From Roridomyces roridus (taxonomy: Eukaryota; Basidiomycota; Agaricomycetes; Agaricales; Mycenaceae), in assembly GCA_029378245.1 (NCBI GenBank), contig JARKIF010000007.1, positions 62,001 through 126,000 on the forward strand: DNA of 64,000 bases, read 5' to 3'. Every line of letters begins with the position of its first letter. Position 1 is the first letter of the stretch. Position numbers and translations under genes: made by a program. The notes beneath the pieces are model-generated. The model made no database searches, had not been told where the DNA came from, and saw only the letters and a list, made by a program, of their open reading frames with translations. Below are positions 51,288-62,398 of the stretch, piece by piece.

Positions 51288-52962
51288 TTAAATTACACCC
51301 CCCCTCTGCAAATTTGATTTCTTGAATAAACTGTCAGAATGACCGCGCACCCCCACGTCCAGCCTTCCCCTCGCCACCCCGACTTGGTCGATGGAGAAGA
51401 TACAGGACGATTCGGCGAACAAGAACGCGTCTTGGACGGCAAAGTCCACACCGTTTTGATCTTGCAGTGTATCGTTGACGACGAAACGCAGACGCTCGAT
51501 CCCCGCGAGGGCGGGCACGGGCACGGAACCGGACGGTCGGCGGCGTTGAATCCGTACCACGAGGAGTTGTACTTGCCCGCCATTGCTGTTCCTGTGCCGG
51601 CAAATCCGAGCGTCGTGTTGGTTGTCCCTCCTAGGTGATCGTCCAACAACATGTGGACTGTACCTGCCGAGGCTCATCAGTGTTCCACAGCTGGGGGCTA
51701 TGTAGTGAATAAAGAGATTGTCCGACCAGTGAGCCACCTACTCGGACTTGTCCAAAGACGTTGATACTGTCGTTGGCCAGGGTCAGTTCCACGTTAGCGG
51801 GCTTTATAGGGATCGGGGTGATCACGTCGGTGAGTTGTACACCACTTGGAACTGTATCTATCATGCGCGTGAATAGTTCCGTGCAGGTAGACGAAAACAA
51901 GGATGGAGAATCAGCCAATCTGGACCAAGTTAGTAGGATTCTGAACTCTAGTTCATGCGCGCACGACCGCATGGTGGCATTGCCATCGCTGCCAAAGATC
52001 TGCTTGTCCGAATTTGTCGTATCGTTGAATCCCACCACAAGAGGGTTCTGTGTAGTACCGGAGACGTACTCTGTCGCGCTGGGCAAGGTTCAGCATGTCG
52101 AAAGACAAGAAGAACATAACATACACATTGTTATCAAAATGCACGAATGTGGTGTCGAAATGCGCGACATCCTGTGTGTCCTGCGGGTCATTCAACTCGC
52201 CGACGATTGTGGGGAACGCAGCGTGTTGGACGCCTCCGAACGTGTGCCTAGGAATGGTTCAACTTCTATTGGTTACAAGGACATGTAACGCACCCGCAAG
52301 CGACCAGACCGATCATGTCTGTCTGCGTGAAACCTTGGCGGGCGAAGGAGGCGATATGCGAGTCGAGATCTTGTTGAGGCTCGGGGACGCCTGGCGCGTT
52401 GGGCTCGGTGGCGTCGATGCGCCCACCGCGGAAAGGCATTTCGAGCCCTCCGCAATTCTCGACGACCATGACGAGCGCGAGGGCCAGTGCATCTGCGACT
52501 GGAGGGATGAACATCCAGCGAGCAGGAAGAATTTTGGGACCTACCTCCGACATAGCGATTGCTGGCAATCAGGACAGGGATGAAGGTGTTATTGAAGCCG
52601 TCGCCGACATTCTGGAAGAGTTGAGTGAACTGCCCTTCGTGAGGAAGGGTCGCAGAACACACCTCCGATCTGGCCTGCTCCACACCAAACCGAATGGACG
52701 CATCCAATCCCCCAGTCCCATCCGCGACGTTATATGTGGCCATATCATGATAAGCCGTACGTATCCAGTCCGCGGCATTAGACCTCCCTGAATTGTCCGC
52801 AAACAAAAACGCGTTGCACGGCTGGATAAAGGGCGCCAACTGGACAGAGTTGAACCCAAGCTGATCGAAGCGAGCGGCTTCGAGGGCCTCGAGCGTCGGC
52901 GAGGGCCAGGTGTAGCCGTGGGTGCCACCTAGGACAATGAGCGATAAGAGAATGGGGAGCAT
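51288..52962 (-). CDS. Secreted heme peroxidase of the plant-peroxidase superfamily
   Basis: A signal peptide (MLPILLSLIVLGGTHG) is followed by exons 52962-52663, 52611-52545, 52498-52294, 52247-52125, 52078-51965 and 51919-51742, all joining in phase. Distal residues are in WIRTAYHDMATYN (Arg and His), and the proximal His is in ACGHTFGGVQHAAFP, formed across a junction. ADALALALVMVVENCGG and DATEPNAPGVPEPQQDLDSH follow the family order. A C-terminal beta-rich part (LGGTTNTTLGFAGTGTAM...WYGFNA) continues into the last exon. Within it the frame must shift near 51540 to reach the expected RFVVNDTLQDQNGVDFAVQDAFLF. These enzymes oxidise substrates with hydrogen peroxide outside the cell; Mn-binding residues of ligninolytic class II enzymes were not identified. 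The frameshift makes the tail, or the gene, questionable. Confidence 0.8.
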
Positions 52963-52989
52963 TTGCCGGTGGGTGACGAAGAATGAAAG

Positions 52990-55490
52990 GGCAGAGGTTT
53001 TATATAAGTGCGCTTGAGATGGAAATCATGACAGACTGGCTGCGGATGCGACGAAGTGGACACTGGAGATGAGGGACAGAAGCAAAAAGTAAATCATTGA
53101 TCATTGATGGTATTCTGATCGGCAAATATTCGCCGTGTGGTAAGATCATTTGTTGCCGAGCGGCACCAGGGTTGGAACCCAAATTTCACGATTTCCTCTC
53201 TTCGCCTTGTGACCATTTCAAGAGTGGAAAAGCTAGCCTCGCTGTCTTCTTTAGAACAAAGTCCTTGCTCGCAAATAACCAAAAGCGCAATGGCGATTGC
53301 CCAACACTGCCTGCTATTGCACGGAACCCATAAGGAACGTCGGTTGCCCGTCAATGGACGCCCGGCGTCGTATGGCCGTAGTGTAAGAGCTTCTCGTTCG
53401 ACTCGGGGCTGAGCTTCCACCGTGTCTAAAGCATCATAATTTTTCTGGCCCTGGCAGTGAATTTGAGCTCCAGGCCACAAAACAGTGGATGAGAATCAAA
53501 GTACGACTCGAAGGTGGATGGCCACGCCTGTGATAAGTTCTGGTCGTCGTCGATACTATATAGGTGCAGGAGTCCCGTTCGATTCGGGGGCGAGTCTTGA
53601 TTGACATCCGAGACTTGTTCTTTTGCCTCGGAACGTGTTGAAATCAAGCATTACTACACTGCTGCATTAGATTACTTATTTCCTGGGGAAGGGGCACGGT
53701 CGCCAGTAGATTCCAGTAGTGGCCGGCCACGAATGTGATTTGTCGAGGACCGCTTCCATCCGTCCCTGCAGGATGAAACGCGTGAAGCATAGTCACGCAG
53801 AGAATTTGGATCCGTAGGAGTCTTGGACGTTTGACAAGAAGCCAAAAAGGCCGGAGCATATCTGGAAGGTACGAAGGACGACGGCAGGAATTGGGCTCAG
53901 TTGAATTGCGGGTGGCCCGTTCGCTTCGGGACTGAGCCCTGAGCGGTGTACACTGTTGAACAAGTATTTTTTGATGTGGCATTCGTCTTCTACTTAGCGC
54001 GTATACAATTCCCTCAAGTACCCTGTTCAATTCGGAGCAGTTGATTCAAACGCGGAGACTGTCGACGCAGAGTTGATCTTCCCACAAACGCAGGGACGCC
54101 AGAGCATCAAGTCTGACAGCTTCCATGGCCAGTGAACGCATTTGAGTGGCTGATATTTTCGGCCCAGAACTCTTGGCAAGATACGGCCCCGCGGACTGCT
54201 GCGGTTGATTCTTGCGAGAGACTGCCATCCTCCGCGAAACTACCAGCGGTTGCAAGGATGCCACACCAGGGAGAGGAAGATTCCGCGCACTCCCGTTCGA
54301 CTCGGGGTCTCGGGCTGGTTTTTGGGAGCGAATACACTTCCCCTTTTTTCTGGGGACGCGTCGTCGGAAGCCTGTCAATGTTCGATATCAACTCGGTTTG
54401 ACAAGATTAGGGTCGCCAAGATTATTCAATGAAGAACAGCAAGGAAGGCTCGGCCACCCGCAAGATTGTGACCCTGATATGAATTCGTGCATTCCGAGGC
54501 TTGGCATCCTGGTTGAATTCGAATTGCGGATGCTGCCATATGCCCAACCAGATCTAGACAATAAACCACACGTAGGACGGAGTAGACGCCTCGAACCAAC
54601 GTAGTTTGAACGCGGCTCAAGAGAGGTCGAACTGGTCTTCAAGGTTGGGCTATTTCTCCCCCTTTCAACACACATGAGCCTGGAATTGTAATAGATATCA
54701 AAGGGCCAACGGAGTCATGGCCATTGGTACAGAGACCCGTTCGCGCGGATTTTGGTTGTCCGTGGCAGAACCTTCCTAAGGCACGAATAACTTTTGGAGG
54801 AAGGAAAGCGGCAGGCTGAGATTGAGACATGCATACGCAAATCCACTTGAAGGGTGTGGTTCACTGGAGGGAGCAATACTAACGCCTGCAGGCATTGCTA
54901 TAGGCTCGAATCCACTATCGACAGTGAAGCTTTCGATACGACAGGCTGGATTCGAGCCTAAGGCATTGCGATCAAATTCCATTTCGACGCAATATCTCGG
55001 TTCAATTGCGGGGTCAGGCTTGGTTAGAAATACACAAGGATTGCCCCTTTTCATCCATGTCGCATGCATGTCACTACGAGCAAGATAAACGCACTGGCAC
55101 TGCAGCGCTGAGCGATTGACGGAAAACATCGGCCTAGACTCCGTTCGACTCGGGGTTGGATCATGGTCACGGAAAGTTGCAAAACATTTTGGTCAGCTTG
55201 TCAAATCTCCATTGATCAGTTGGCCAGGCTGGTTGAAGCACTCGATAGCAACAGGATGTGCCTCACGCCTCATGTTGGAACAAACAGAGGATGTGGATGC
55301 GCTGAGCGGAGGACACGGTTGAGTAAGAAACCAAGAGAGGACGATCGACTTGCGATCGACGGTAGAGGTTGAGCTCAATAGTGGTCGGCCACACCCGCTA
55401 GGTAGGTCCAGTGTGTGGGAAGCCCGTTCGAGTCGGGACTGAGCCCTACGCTTCCCCTGTTTGACTTTTTCGGCTCCGATCTCATGGCAA
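52990..55490 (+). repeat. Scattered T-arm repeat copies
   Basis: T-arm-like hairpins lie at 53393-53408, 53573-53589, 53916-53930, 54292-54307, 55140-55155 and 55423-55437. GGCCAC blocks lie upstream at about 53519, 53716 and 55386. The spacing is irregular (180 to 830 bp) and all are in the same orientation. No protein gene is supported between the peroxidase and 57.2 kb. Confidence 0.65.
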
Positions 55491-55494
55491 AGAC

Positions 55495-55855
55495 GTAGTG
55501 TTCACCACGGGTTTGGCAACCCGGTCCGGGTCGCGGGTACGGGTTGCCCGGGTACGGGCTCGGGTCGCTGTTGAACCACCCGTAACCCGTGCGGGTCAGA
55601 CTCAAGCCATCAATCTGCGTCGGAACATCATGGAGAGGTCACTGTGCAGTGTTTTGAGGGCATAAGACCTTGCTTACCGCTTAAAGGCTCACTCCAGAAC
55701 GTCTTCCAGGCACCAGCGTCGCAGAATACGCCCCAAAACCCGTCAAATTACGGGTCGGGTCATGACCCGTACCCGGTGGCACGGGTCGGGTTTGTCGCGG
55801 GTACGGGTGCGGGTCGTCGTCTGACTACCCGCGGGTGACCCGTGGTGAACACTAC
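55495..55855. mobile_element. 361-bp element with ACCCG-rich arms and 6-bp target duplication
   Basis: Perfect 18-bp terminal inverted repeats GTAGTGTTCACCACGGGT lie at 55495-55512 and in complement at 55838-55855. They are flanked by AAAGAC at 55489-55494 and 55856-55861. The arms carry CGGGT/ACCCG arrays around a unique centre (55600-55735). It is non-coding. Confidence 0.85.
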
Positions 55856-56009
55856 AAAGACGTCCCCACGGTCTGGGGAAGACGGGATGCGGAAACAGAC
55901 AGAGGTGGAGTGCGGCGGTTGAATTTTTGCGAGAACTCTGATACAATCCGCGCAAAGTACCAATGGCTGCAAGGATGCCACCCCCGGTCTCGGGCTGTTC
56001 TTGCAGAAT

Positions 56010-57140
56010 ACGTGCACTTTCGTTTTTCGATGGGGAAGCTTATGGGGAAGCCCGTCCGGATCCCGTTCGATTCTGTGGTCTAGCTCAGAAAGGAAGGCTC
56101 CGACCGATCGTCCTATTTGAATACTATCGAGTCCCGGCCCTTCCTGAGAAGCTCAAGACTGTGGATAAAAGCGAGAAGGAAGGGTATCCGACCGCCCCGA
56201 GATGTTGACCGAGTGTTCTGTCCAATTCGGCGCCTGGTCTTGGGACACGATTGCAGCGCTTGATGTTGCGTGAGATTGGTTGAAATTCTGGTCGGACACG
56301 TAGACCGGAGGCAGCTCTATATAATCAATAAGTTGTCTGTGGATCCCAGTGGTGGTTGAGCGATGCACCACCAGACAAGAAAACAACAGTTGGAGGAGGT
56401 AGACCGTAAGCTCAGTGGTGGTCGGCCACACCCGCTATATGTACATTGAAGCTTGTATCTAAGGTTTGCGGGCAGTCCCGTTCGACTCGGGGACTGAGCC
56501 ATGGGCTTGGGACAGCTAATTTGTTTTTTTCTCTCTTCAGGGCTGGGTCTCTCGAAGGTCGAAACAGCCCAGCACTTGTAAGTTTTTTTTTTCGTTTTGG
56601 TAACTCAGATTGGAAATCTAGGCCGTAGGCAGCTCATATAAACATTAATTTGACTCTGGATTGTACCCAGTGATGGTTGGACACGCTTGCTACTTGTGTC
56701 TGTTTCGGGCTACAAATTCTGCAGGAATCCCGTTCGATTCGGGACTGGGGGAGCATTACTATAAATTGCCACATGTGTAAGCCAGTATTTTTTGACATGA
56801 CCGAGCAGCAAGGAGCAAGCTTAGGAAGCATTGTGTATTACTATGAGACCCGGCGGTGGACGGCCACGCTCGCCAGCTCGTAGTTTGATGAGGGTTGCGT
56901 TGAGGAGGGTTTGCTATTGCAATTCGGGGCCGTCACAGAGTCGGGTCAGCGCTTGTAGGTTTTTTGGTTCGTTTTGGTAGCTCGGGTTGGAAATATAGGC
57001 CGGAGGCAACTCCATATAACCGATAATTTGGATGTAAATTGTGCCCAGTGGTGGCCGGCCACGCTTGCCAGTACGTGTCCTTCTTTAATGTTGCAGTCTG
57101 CAGGAATCCCGTTCGATTCGGGACTGGGTTATGGAGGCTC
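56010..57140 (+). repeat. Tandem T-arm repeat units with upstream TATA-like motif
   Basis: T-arm-like hairpins lie at 56062-56076, 56476-56491, 56729-56743 and 57108-57123. The two last units repeat with an offset of about 380 bp (56562-56750 and 56943-57130). They share CGCTTGTA, CGTTTTGGTA, GGAAATxTAGGCCG, CATATAA, GTGxCCAGTGxTGG and GGCCACGCTTGC before the hairpin. A similar set starts near 56310. An additional block without hairpin lies at about 56858. Confidence 0.7.
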
Positions 57141-57212
57141 TCTTGTCAGGTATCTATGGCCCAACTGAGAATACGGGATGATTCGAGGTCAACACAGAAA
57201 GGATGTAGTAAG

Positions 57213-57467
57213 TGTTGAGATGAATTGATCGAGTCGAAGGTGTTGAAGAACCTGCGCAGAGGTTCCCTGAGATCACACGTAAGTTGGAGGGCAATTCAAG
57301 TAGATTAAGATGCTCTCTGAGAGAATACAGCGGGGTATTTATACGTAGTCCTAAGGCTGTGTAAAATACGAGTCATAATGTAGCATAGTCATATTGAGTC
57401 ATATTGAGTCATATTGCAGTGTAGCGGGATGACCGAGTTGCCCGATGCCTGATGCATAGGTTCAACA
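57213..57467 (-). repeat. Copia-2 3' LTR
   Basis: This 255-bp segment has ends TGTTGA and TCAACA on the minus strand. It contains a TATA-like TATAAATAC (about 57337-57345 in complement) and a threefold TCATATTGAG repeat near 57390. The partner LTR is outside the window. Confidence 0.8.
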
Positions 57468-57474
57468 CTCCCCC

Positions 57475-58243
57475 TCAAGTCGGATCCATCCCAGCTTCAA
57501 GAGAAAATTTCTCATGCTTAGGCTTGGGTAGCCCTTTCGTTAGGAGGTCTGCAACCATTTCATCTGTTGGACAATAGATAACTTCAACAATACCATGTTC
57601 AACTTTCTCGCGAACGAAGTGATTTTGAACATCAAAGTGTTTCGATCGTGCGTGAAAGTGCGGGTCTTGAGAGATAGCAATGGCAGATTGGTTATCACAG
57701 AAGATGCGGCTAGAGAAGTTCTGCTCCAGCCCGAGTTCGGCGAATAGGTTGCGAAGCCAAATTAATTGGCGTGTTGCGTGCGCGAGGGCGGTGTACTCAG
57801 CTTCCGTACTTGAGAGTGCAACAGTGGATTGTTTCTTGGAGTTCCAAGAGATTGCACCTCCTGCAAGAAGGAAGGTATATCCAGAGACAGATTTACGGTC
57901 GTCTGGATTCGAGGCGAAGTCGGCGTCCGAGTAAGCGAAGAATTCAAACGGATCAATGTCCGGTCCGATTGCGGCGGCGTCGTAATTGATTGACAGACGG
58001 CGGTGTCCATTCAAATATCGCATGATTCTCTTGACTGCTGTCCAATGCGCTGGCCCTGGATTGCTCGTATACTGGCTCACTCGGGTAACGGCAAACGCTA
58101 TATCGGGTCTGGACACAACAGCAAGGTAGAGAAGTGATCCGACAATGGCAGCAAAGCTGGATGCAAGTCGGATGTCGTCCGGGACTTCCATCAGCAAATC
58201 GGGGAAATCTTGCTGATACCGGCTGAAACGTAACATCGTGATG
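57475..58243 (-). pseudogene. Copia-2 pol, 3' part (RT end and RNase H)
   Basis: The frame continues the reverse transcriptase (VGSLLYLAVVSRPDIAFAV) into RNase H with YSDADFASNPDD, STVALSSTEAEYTALA and FCDNQSAIAI, ending EAGMDPT at the stop 57475-57477. It joins the 5' part exactly when the insertion and one copy of its 8-bp duplication are removed. Confidence 0.9.
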
Positions 58244-59390
58244 CTTCCTTCCAATACGATCGGAACGCTGCCGTTGCCATTGCAATGCCCTCGGAAGTGC
58301 CTGGCATGATTCTCGAATATCGGCAGGCTTGTCAGCCAATTGCATATTGCTGCAAACTGTGCCAGAATGAATGTGCCTCTGGGTGCGGACTACATAATAA
58401 TATAGTATACACGAGTGACTGTTACTAATTCTTGCCGAAAATCTGTGCTGTCCACACAAATGAGTAGTATGAGCCTCGGAGGCTTGGAACCTCAAAAGCC
58501 TGAGCTGCCCCGTAGCGTGGAGTGGTACTACGAGGTGTACCAAGCCGCGCCGCACCAAGTGAATTGGATCGGGCATCCACGGCGTGATTATGATCACTGC
58601 TGTGTCTATATCAAGATTCATCAGCCAAAGGCCGCAAACCATCGCCTCTTGCTTCCTGTCCACCACCATACCCATGCACTCCCCTGCATAGCCTCCCCCA
58701 ACCACCCTCGCCCCTCAGGCCAAGTCCTCCTGCCGAAGCCGCACCCTTCAAGCTTGCCTCAAGCTATCAAGGCTCCCGTAACCTGGAAGACCGAAGATTG
58801 TCGTGGCTGATTCTGCAATTCCAAGACCTCTGCATGGCTGTCAGTTGTATGCACCGCTTGTTGCTCTTCCAGGACTGCCCGCGGTCCTCGCAAGTCCTCG
58901 TCCAGCCTCGTCCTCTCCAGTCTTCGTGTTCGTTGTCGTTGTCGGGCCTCCATGGAAACCTGCATCAAGAAGCTGCAAGAGCCGACAATTTCTCCATTTG
59001 GTGCTACATACAAGTTCTCTGTGGTCTCCCCCCCCTCCCTCCGGCACTCCCCGTCGTTCTCTTAGGCTATTTTATGTCTGCTTCATTGTGTACTTCAGAT
59101 AATAATACATTTTTTCTGCCATTCTTCGTATTGTGTCGAGCATGATTCATGAGATAATTGAGTAATCCAAAAGGGCAATACAGGTGGAATGAGGAATGAA
59201 TGCCTGGTACAGAAAGGTTTGCAAGGCATTGCAATGGCCTGCCAACGTGCCCAATCTACGGCTTCTGCCAAGCTTTTCGGCACCCGAGGTTAATTGCAAG
59301 GCCGGATGAGCAGACGGCATGATTTTAGTCATGCCGGGCATTTTGGTCGCATTGCGATCGTTGCAATGCTCGGCAACGAATCTCCACATT
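58244..59390. mobile_element. 1147-bp insertion with 8-bp target duplication
   Basis: TCGTGATG is duplicated at 58236-58243 and 59391-59398, exactly within the split copia pol frame. Subterminal regions contain related inverted motifs (GTTGCCATTGCAATG near 58277; GCATTGCGATCGTTGCAATGC near 59350; GGCATGA near both ends), but the outermost bases do not form a clean inverted repeat. No transposase was recognised. An 8-bp duplication is typical of hAT elements. Confidence 0.75.
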
Positions 59391-61811
59391 TCGTGATGTC
59401 GGCGGTGTCGTCGCGCTTGGTGAGCGTGACATTCGGGTCCATTGGCGTGGAGACGGGCTTGGAGTGCTCCATGCCGTATTGGCGCCGCATCCTGTCGATG
59501 TAGCTGGCCTGGGAGATCGAAATGGTGCGGTTGGCGCGATCACGATGAATCTCGAGTCCGATAAGGAGTTTTGGCTCACCAAGGTCAGTGACTGTGAATT
59601 TCTGGCACAGTGCGCTCTTCAATTCGTCCATTTCAGCAGTGTCCTCAGTCAAGATGAGTAGATCATCGACCCAGACAGTGATGTACGAGGTTTTATCCTC
59701 GAGGGTGCGTGTATAAACACAATGGTCGGCTTCCGTGTGCTGAAAACCAAGTTCGGCCAGGGTCGCATTCAATTTGCGATTCCATTCACGGCCGGATTGC
59801 TTCAGACCATAAAGAGTCTTGTAGAGACGGCAAACGCGTCCCGTTCTGTCGTCAAAACCATCCGGTTGACGCATGTAAATCTCTTCTTTGAGATCTCCAT
59901 TGAGGTAAGCTCCTTTGATATCGAGCTGTTGAATTTCCATGTTCTTGATAGCTCCTATGGCTAGGACAGCACGAAGGGAGTCTAAACGAACCACGGGAGA
60001 GAAGGTCTCAACATAATCCATGCCGGGGATTTGTGAGTAGCCTTGTGCGACTAAGCGTGCTTTGAGTTTGATGATATTTCCCAGATTGTCGTATTTCTTG
60101 TCAAAAATCCATCGGGAGCCTACGACCTTTCGTCCTGCAGGTAACTCTTCAAGTTTCCACGTCCCCATTGACTGTAGTGTCTGATATTCGACATCCATAG
60201 CCTTCTCCCATCCGTCTCGGTCGGGTGATGCTCGCACTTCGGACAAATTACGAGGTATGGCATCCACATTGGGTTGAGTGGCTAACAAGACATAGTTGGT
60301 CTCATCAATTGCCTCGGATGCATCATCGTTGTCGGGTGCGTTGGTACGTTGAGCGGCGGGAAGGCGCGACTGCGGGTTGTGCAAACGGCGATAGTTGTGA
60401 TCTTCCATGTCGCGAGTGGATCTGCGAAGAGGGGTAGGATTGAGTCCCGGAGGTCCGTGTTCGGTCTTCTGTCGAAGTGGTGATGGCATATTGGCTAATG
60501 GCTCCCTTGATACAGGTGATGGTGTACGCTGGGTAGGAATGGTAGGTGCGGTAGCGGCGGCAGCGGGTGCAGGGGTAGGTTGTTTGATGGTAGATGGAGC
60601 GGCGGCAGCTGGTTGATTCGTTTTCACAGGCTGCTGATTGGCCTTAACTCCTTGCTCCCCCTCAAGCGGCAGTCTGGTTGGTACGTCGACATCAACATCG
60701 TCCGTTTCAGTCTCTGAAAATGTATAGTTTCGTGAGACCTTGACCTGCCTGCTTGATTTATCCCAATATTTAACTGCGTCAGGTCCGTCCGCATATCCAA
60801 CGAAGGTATACTTCTTGGATTTGGCAGTGGTCTTGCCAGGTTTGGTGGATTGGGTGAGTATCCATACATCCGATCCAAATTCCCTCAAATGTGACATTTT
60901 TGGTTTCTCGCCAGTCCAGACTTCGTGCGGGGTCTGCCCGTTTAAAGCTCTGGTAGGTAAACGATTTCTCAAGTAAGCGGCATGAATAACAGCCTCCGCC
61001 CATAGGAATGATGGCAAATTGCGAGCAATAAGCATCGCGCGTGCGAGTTCCATTAGGGTGCGGTTGAAACGTTCGGTGATTCCGTTCTGCGAGGGTGAAT
61101 ATGGGGCAGTCGTCTGTAGGTCGATTCCCTTGCTTCTACACCATGCAATGAGTTCCTTATTGATGTATTCTCCCCCGTTGTCAACGCGAATCGACTTCGG
61201 AGCAGTCTTGAGATGAGGCTCGAGGTACGCAACGTAATCTTTGACACATTGGGTGGCCTCTGACTTCTGTTTCATAAAGAATACAGTGCATCGGCGGGAG
61301 TAATCATCGGTGAAGGAGATGTAGTATTTCGCGTTTGAAACGGCAAGGTGGCTTGGAATAGCCGCGACACGTGCGGGTCCCCAGACATCTGAGTGAGTAA
61401 GTTCTCCAGTTTCGGAAGTCTTGTCTTCTGACTCCTTCGGGAAAGGGTGACGGTGCTGTTTAGCCTGAATACAAGCGTCGCATTGGGTGAACGGCGGGCT
61501 GTCTGGTGCAATAGTAAGTCCAGTAATCATGTTGCCACACACAAGTTTCTCCAACGACGAAATTGACAGGTGACCGTACTTGCGATGAAGTGAGTTCCAA
61601 GTCTCGGTAGACTCACTGGATATGTTAGCGTGATCCTCATCGCGAGGTTTCACATCCAAGAGATATAGTTTACCAATCTTCTTGGCTGTAGCTAATTTAC
61701 AGCTCTTTGCGGAACATAGGGCGCGAGCCGGATTTTTATCAAAATGTTTGTCACGCGCTGACCTATTTGCGCACGTGACAACGCCAAACAAACCCGATAT
61801 ACATTGGCGCC
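59391..61811 (-). pseudogene. Copia-2 pol, 5' part (integrase and reverse transcriptase)
   Basis: The frame is open from the cut at 61811. It contains a GAG-pre-integrase zinc region (LHRKYGHLS...CDACIQAKQH), an integrase core with HSDVWGPA, RVDNGGEY and SQNGITERF, and a reverse transcriptase with PAGRKVVGSRWIFDKKYD, QLDIKGAYLNGDL and the canonical active site VWVDDLLIL. It stops inside the insertion shortly after LTKRDDTADIT. Upstream gag and protease are missing. The family differs from Copia-1. Confidence 0.9.
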
Positions 61812-62371
61812 TGTTATGTCCCGTTCCAACGCCAACTCCGGTACCTCAACTCCGGTACTCAACTCCGGTACTCAACTCTGGTACTCAACTCCGGTACTCA
61901 ACTCCGGTCACGTCGGGATGCCTCCCGACGTCGAAGCGCATCACGCGCTCCTCGGTTCTATCCGGGTACTCGGGTTTTCACGCGATGAAGGTATCTGAGC
62001 GTTTCCCCCGGACTTGGTATTCATCAGGATATCCACTTGATCATTCCGTGCGGACTTAATCAGCTTATATCCACATAGCCGCATAAGTCCGTTTCTATTA
62101 TTGGTCTGTGGTAATGACATATATCTCTACTTACTCGTATATAAGACTTTCCTTATCTGTATTCAACCTTAGTTGATAATTGACGTTCTTGACTACTCGT
62201 CTTGGCTGGTTCCTACTCCTTCCCTTCCTATCAACATAGCAAGGCGTCTTTGACACCCTACTCCTCTGTGGTGCTCTTAGATCGCTCCTCCGGTCGACTC
62301 CTTCCAACTCCGGTCACTACCGGAGTTCCGGCTTCTACTCCGGACTTGCCTTTTGGAATCGGATCGTAACA
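61812..62371 (+). repeat. Gypsy-type 5' LTR
   Basis: This 560-bp segment has inverted ends TGTTA and TAACA and begins inside the copia-2 pol frame. It holds a 13-bp tandem repeat (CTCAACTCCGGTA, about five units at 61850-61912) and a TATA motif (GTATATAAGAC at about 62138). The first 5 bases before it are GCGCC, the expected target duplication, whose partner lies outside the window. Confidence 0.8.
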
Positions 62372-62398
62372 GTATTATCAACTCCGCACGTCTTCGCT

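Larger units (their letters stand above)
57213..61811 (-). mobile_element. Ty1/copia element 2, interrupted and 5'-cut
   Basis: On the minus strand the element has a 3' LTR (57467-57213, TGTTGA...TCAACA), a polypurine tract and pol coding sequence from RNase H back to the GAG-pre-integrase region. It is split by a 1147-bp insertion at 58244-59390 and is cut at 61811 by the start of a gypsy LTR. Gag, protease and the 5' LTR are not in the window and would lie beyond the gypsy element if this is a nested insertion. Confidence 0.9.

Noticed and set aside
8880..57130. T-arm hairpins as true tRNA genes
   Set aside because: Apart from the alanine tRNA at 32.5 kb, none has an acceptor stem, anticodon arm or clear A-box, so they are described as repeats.
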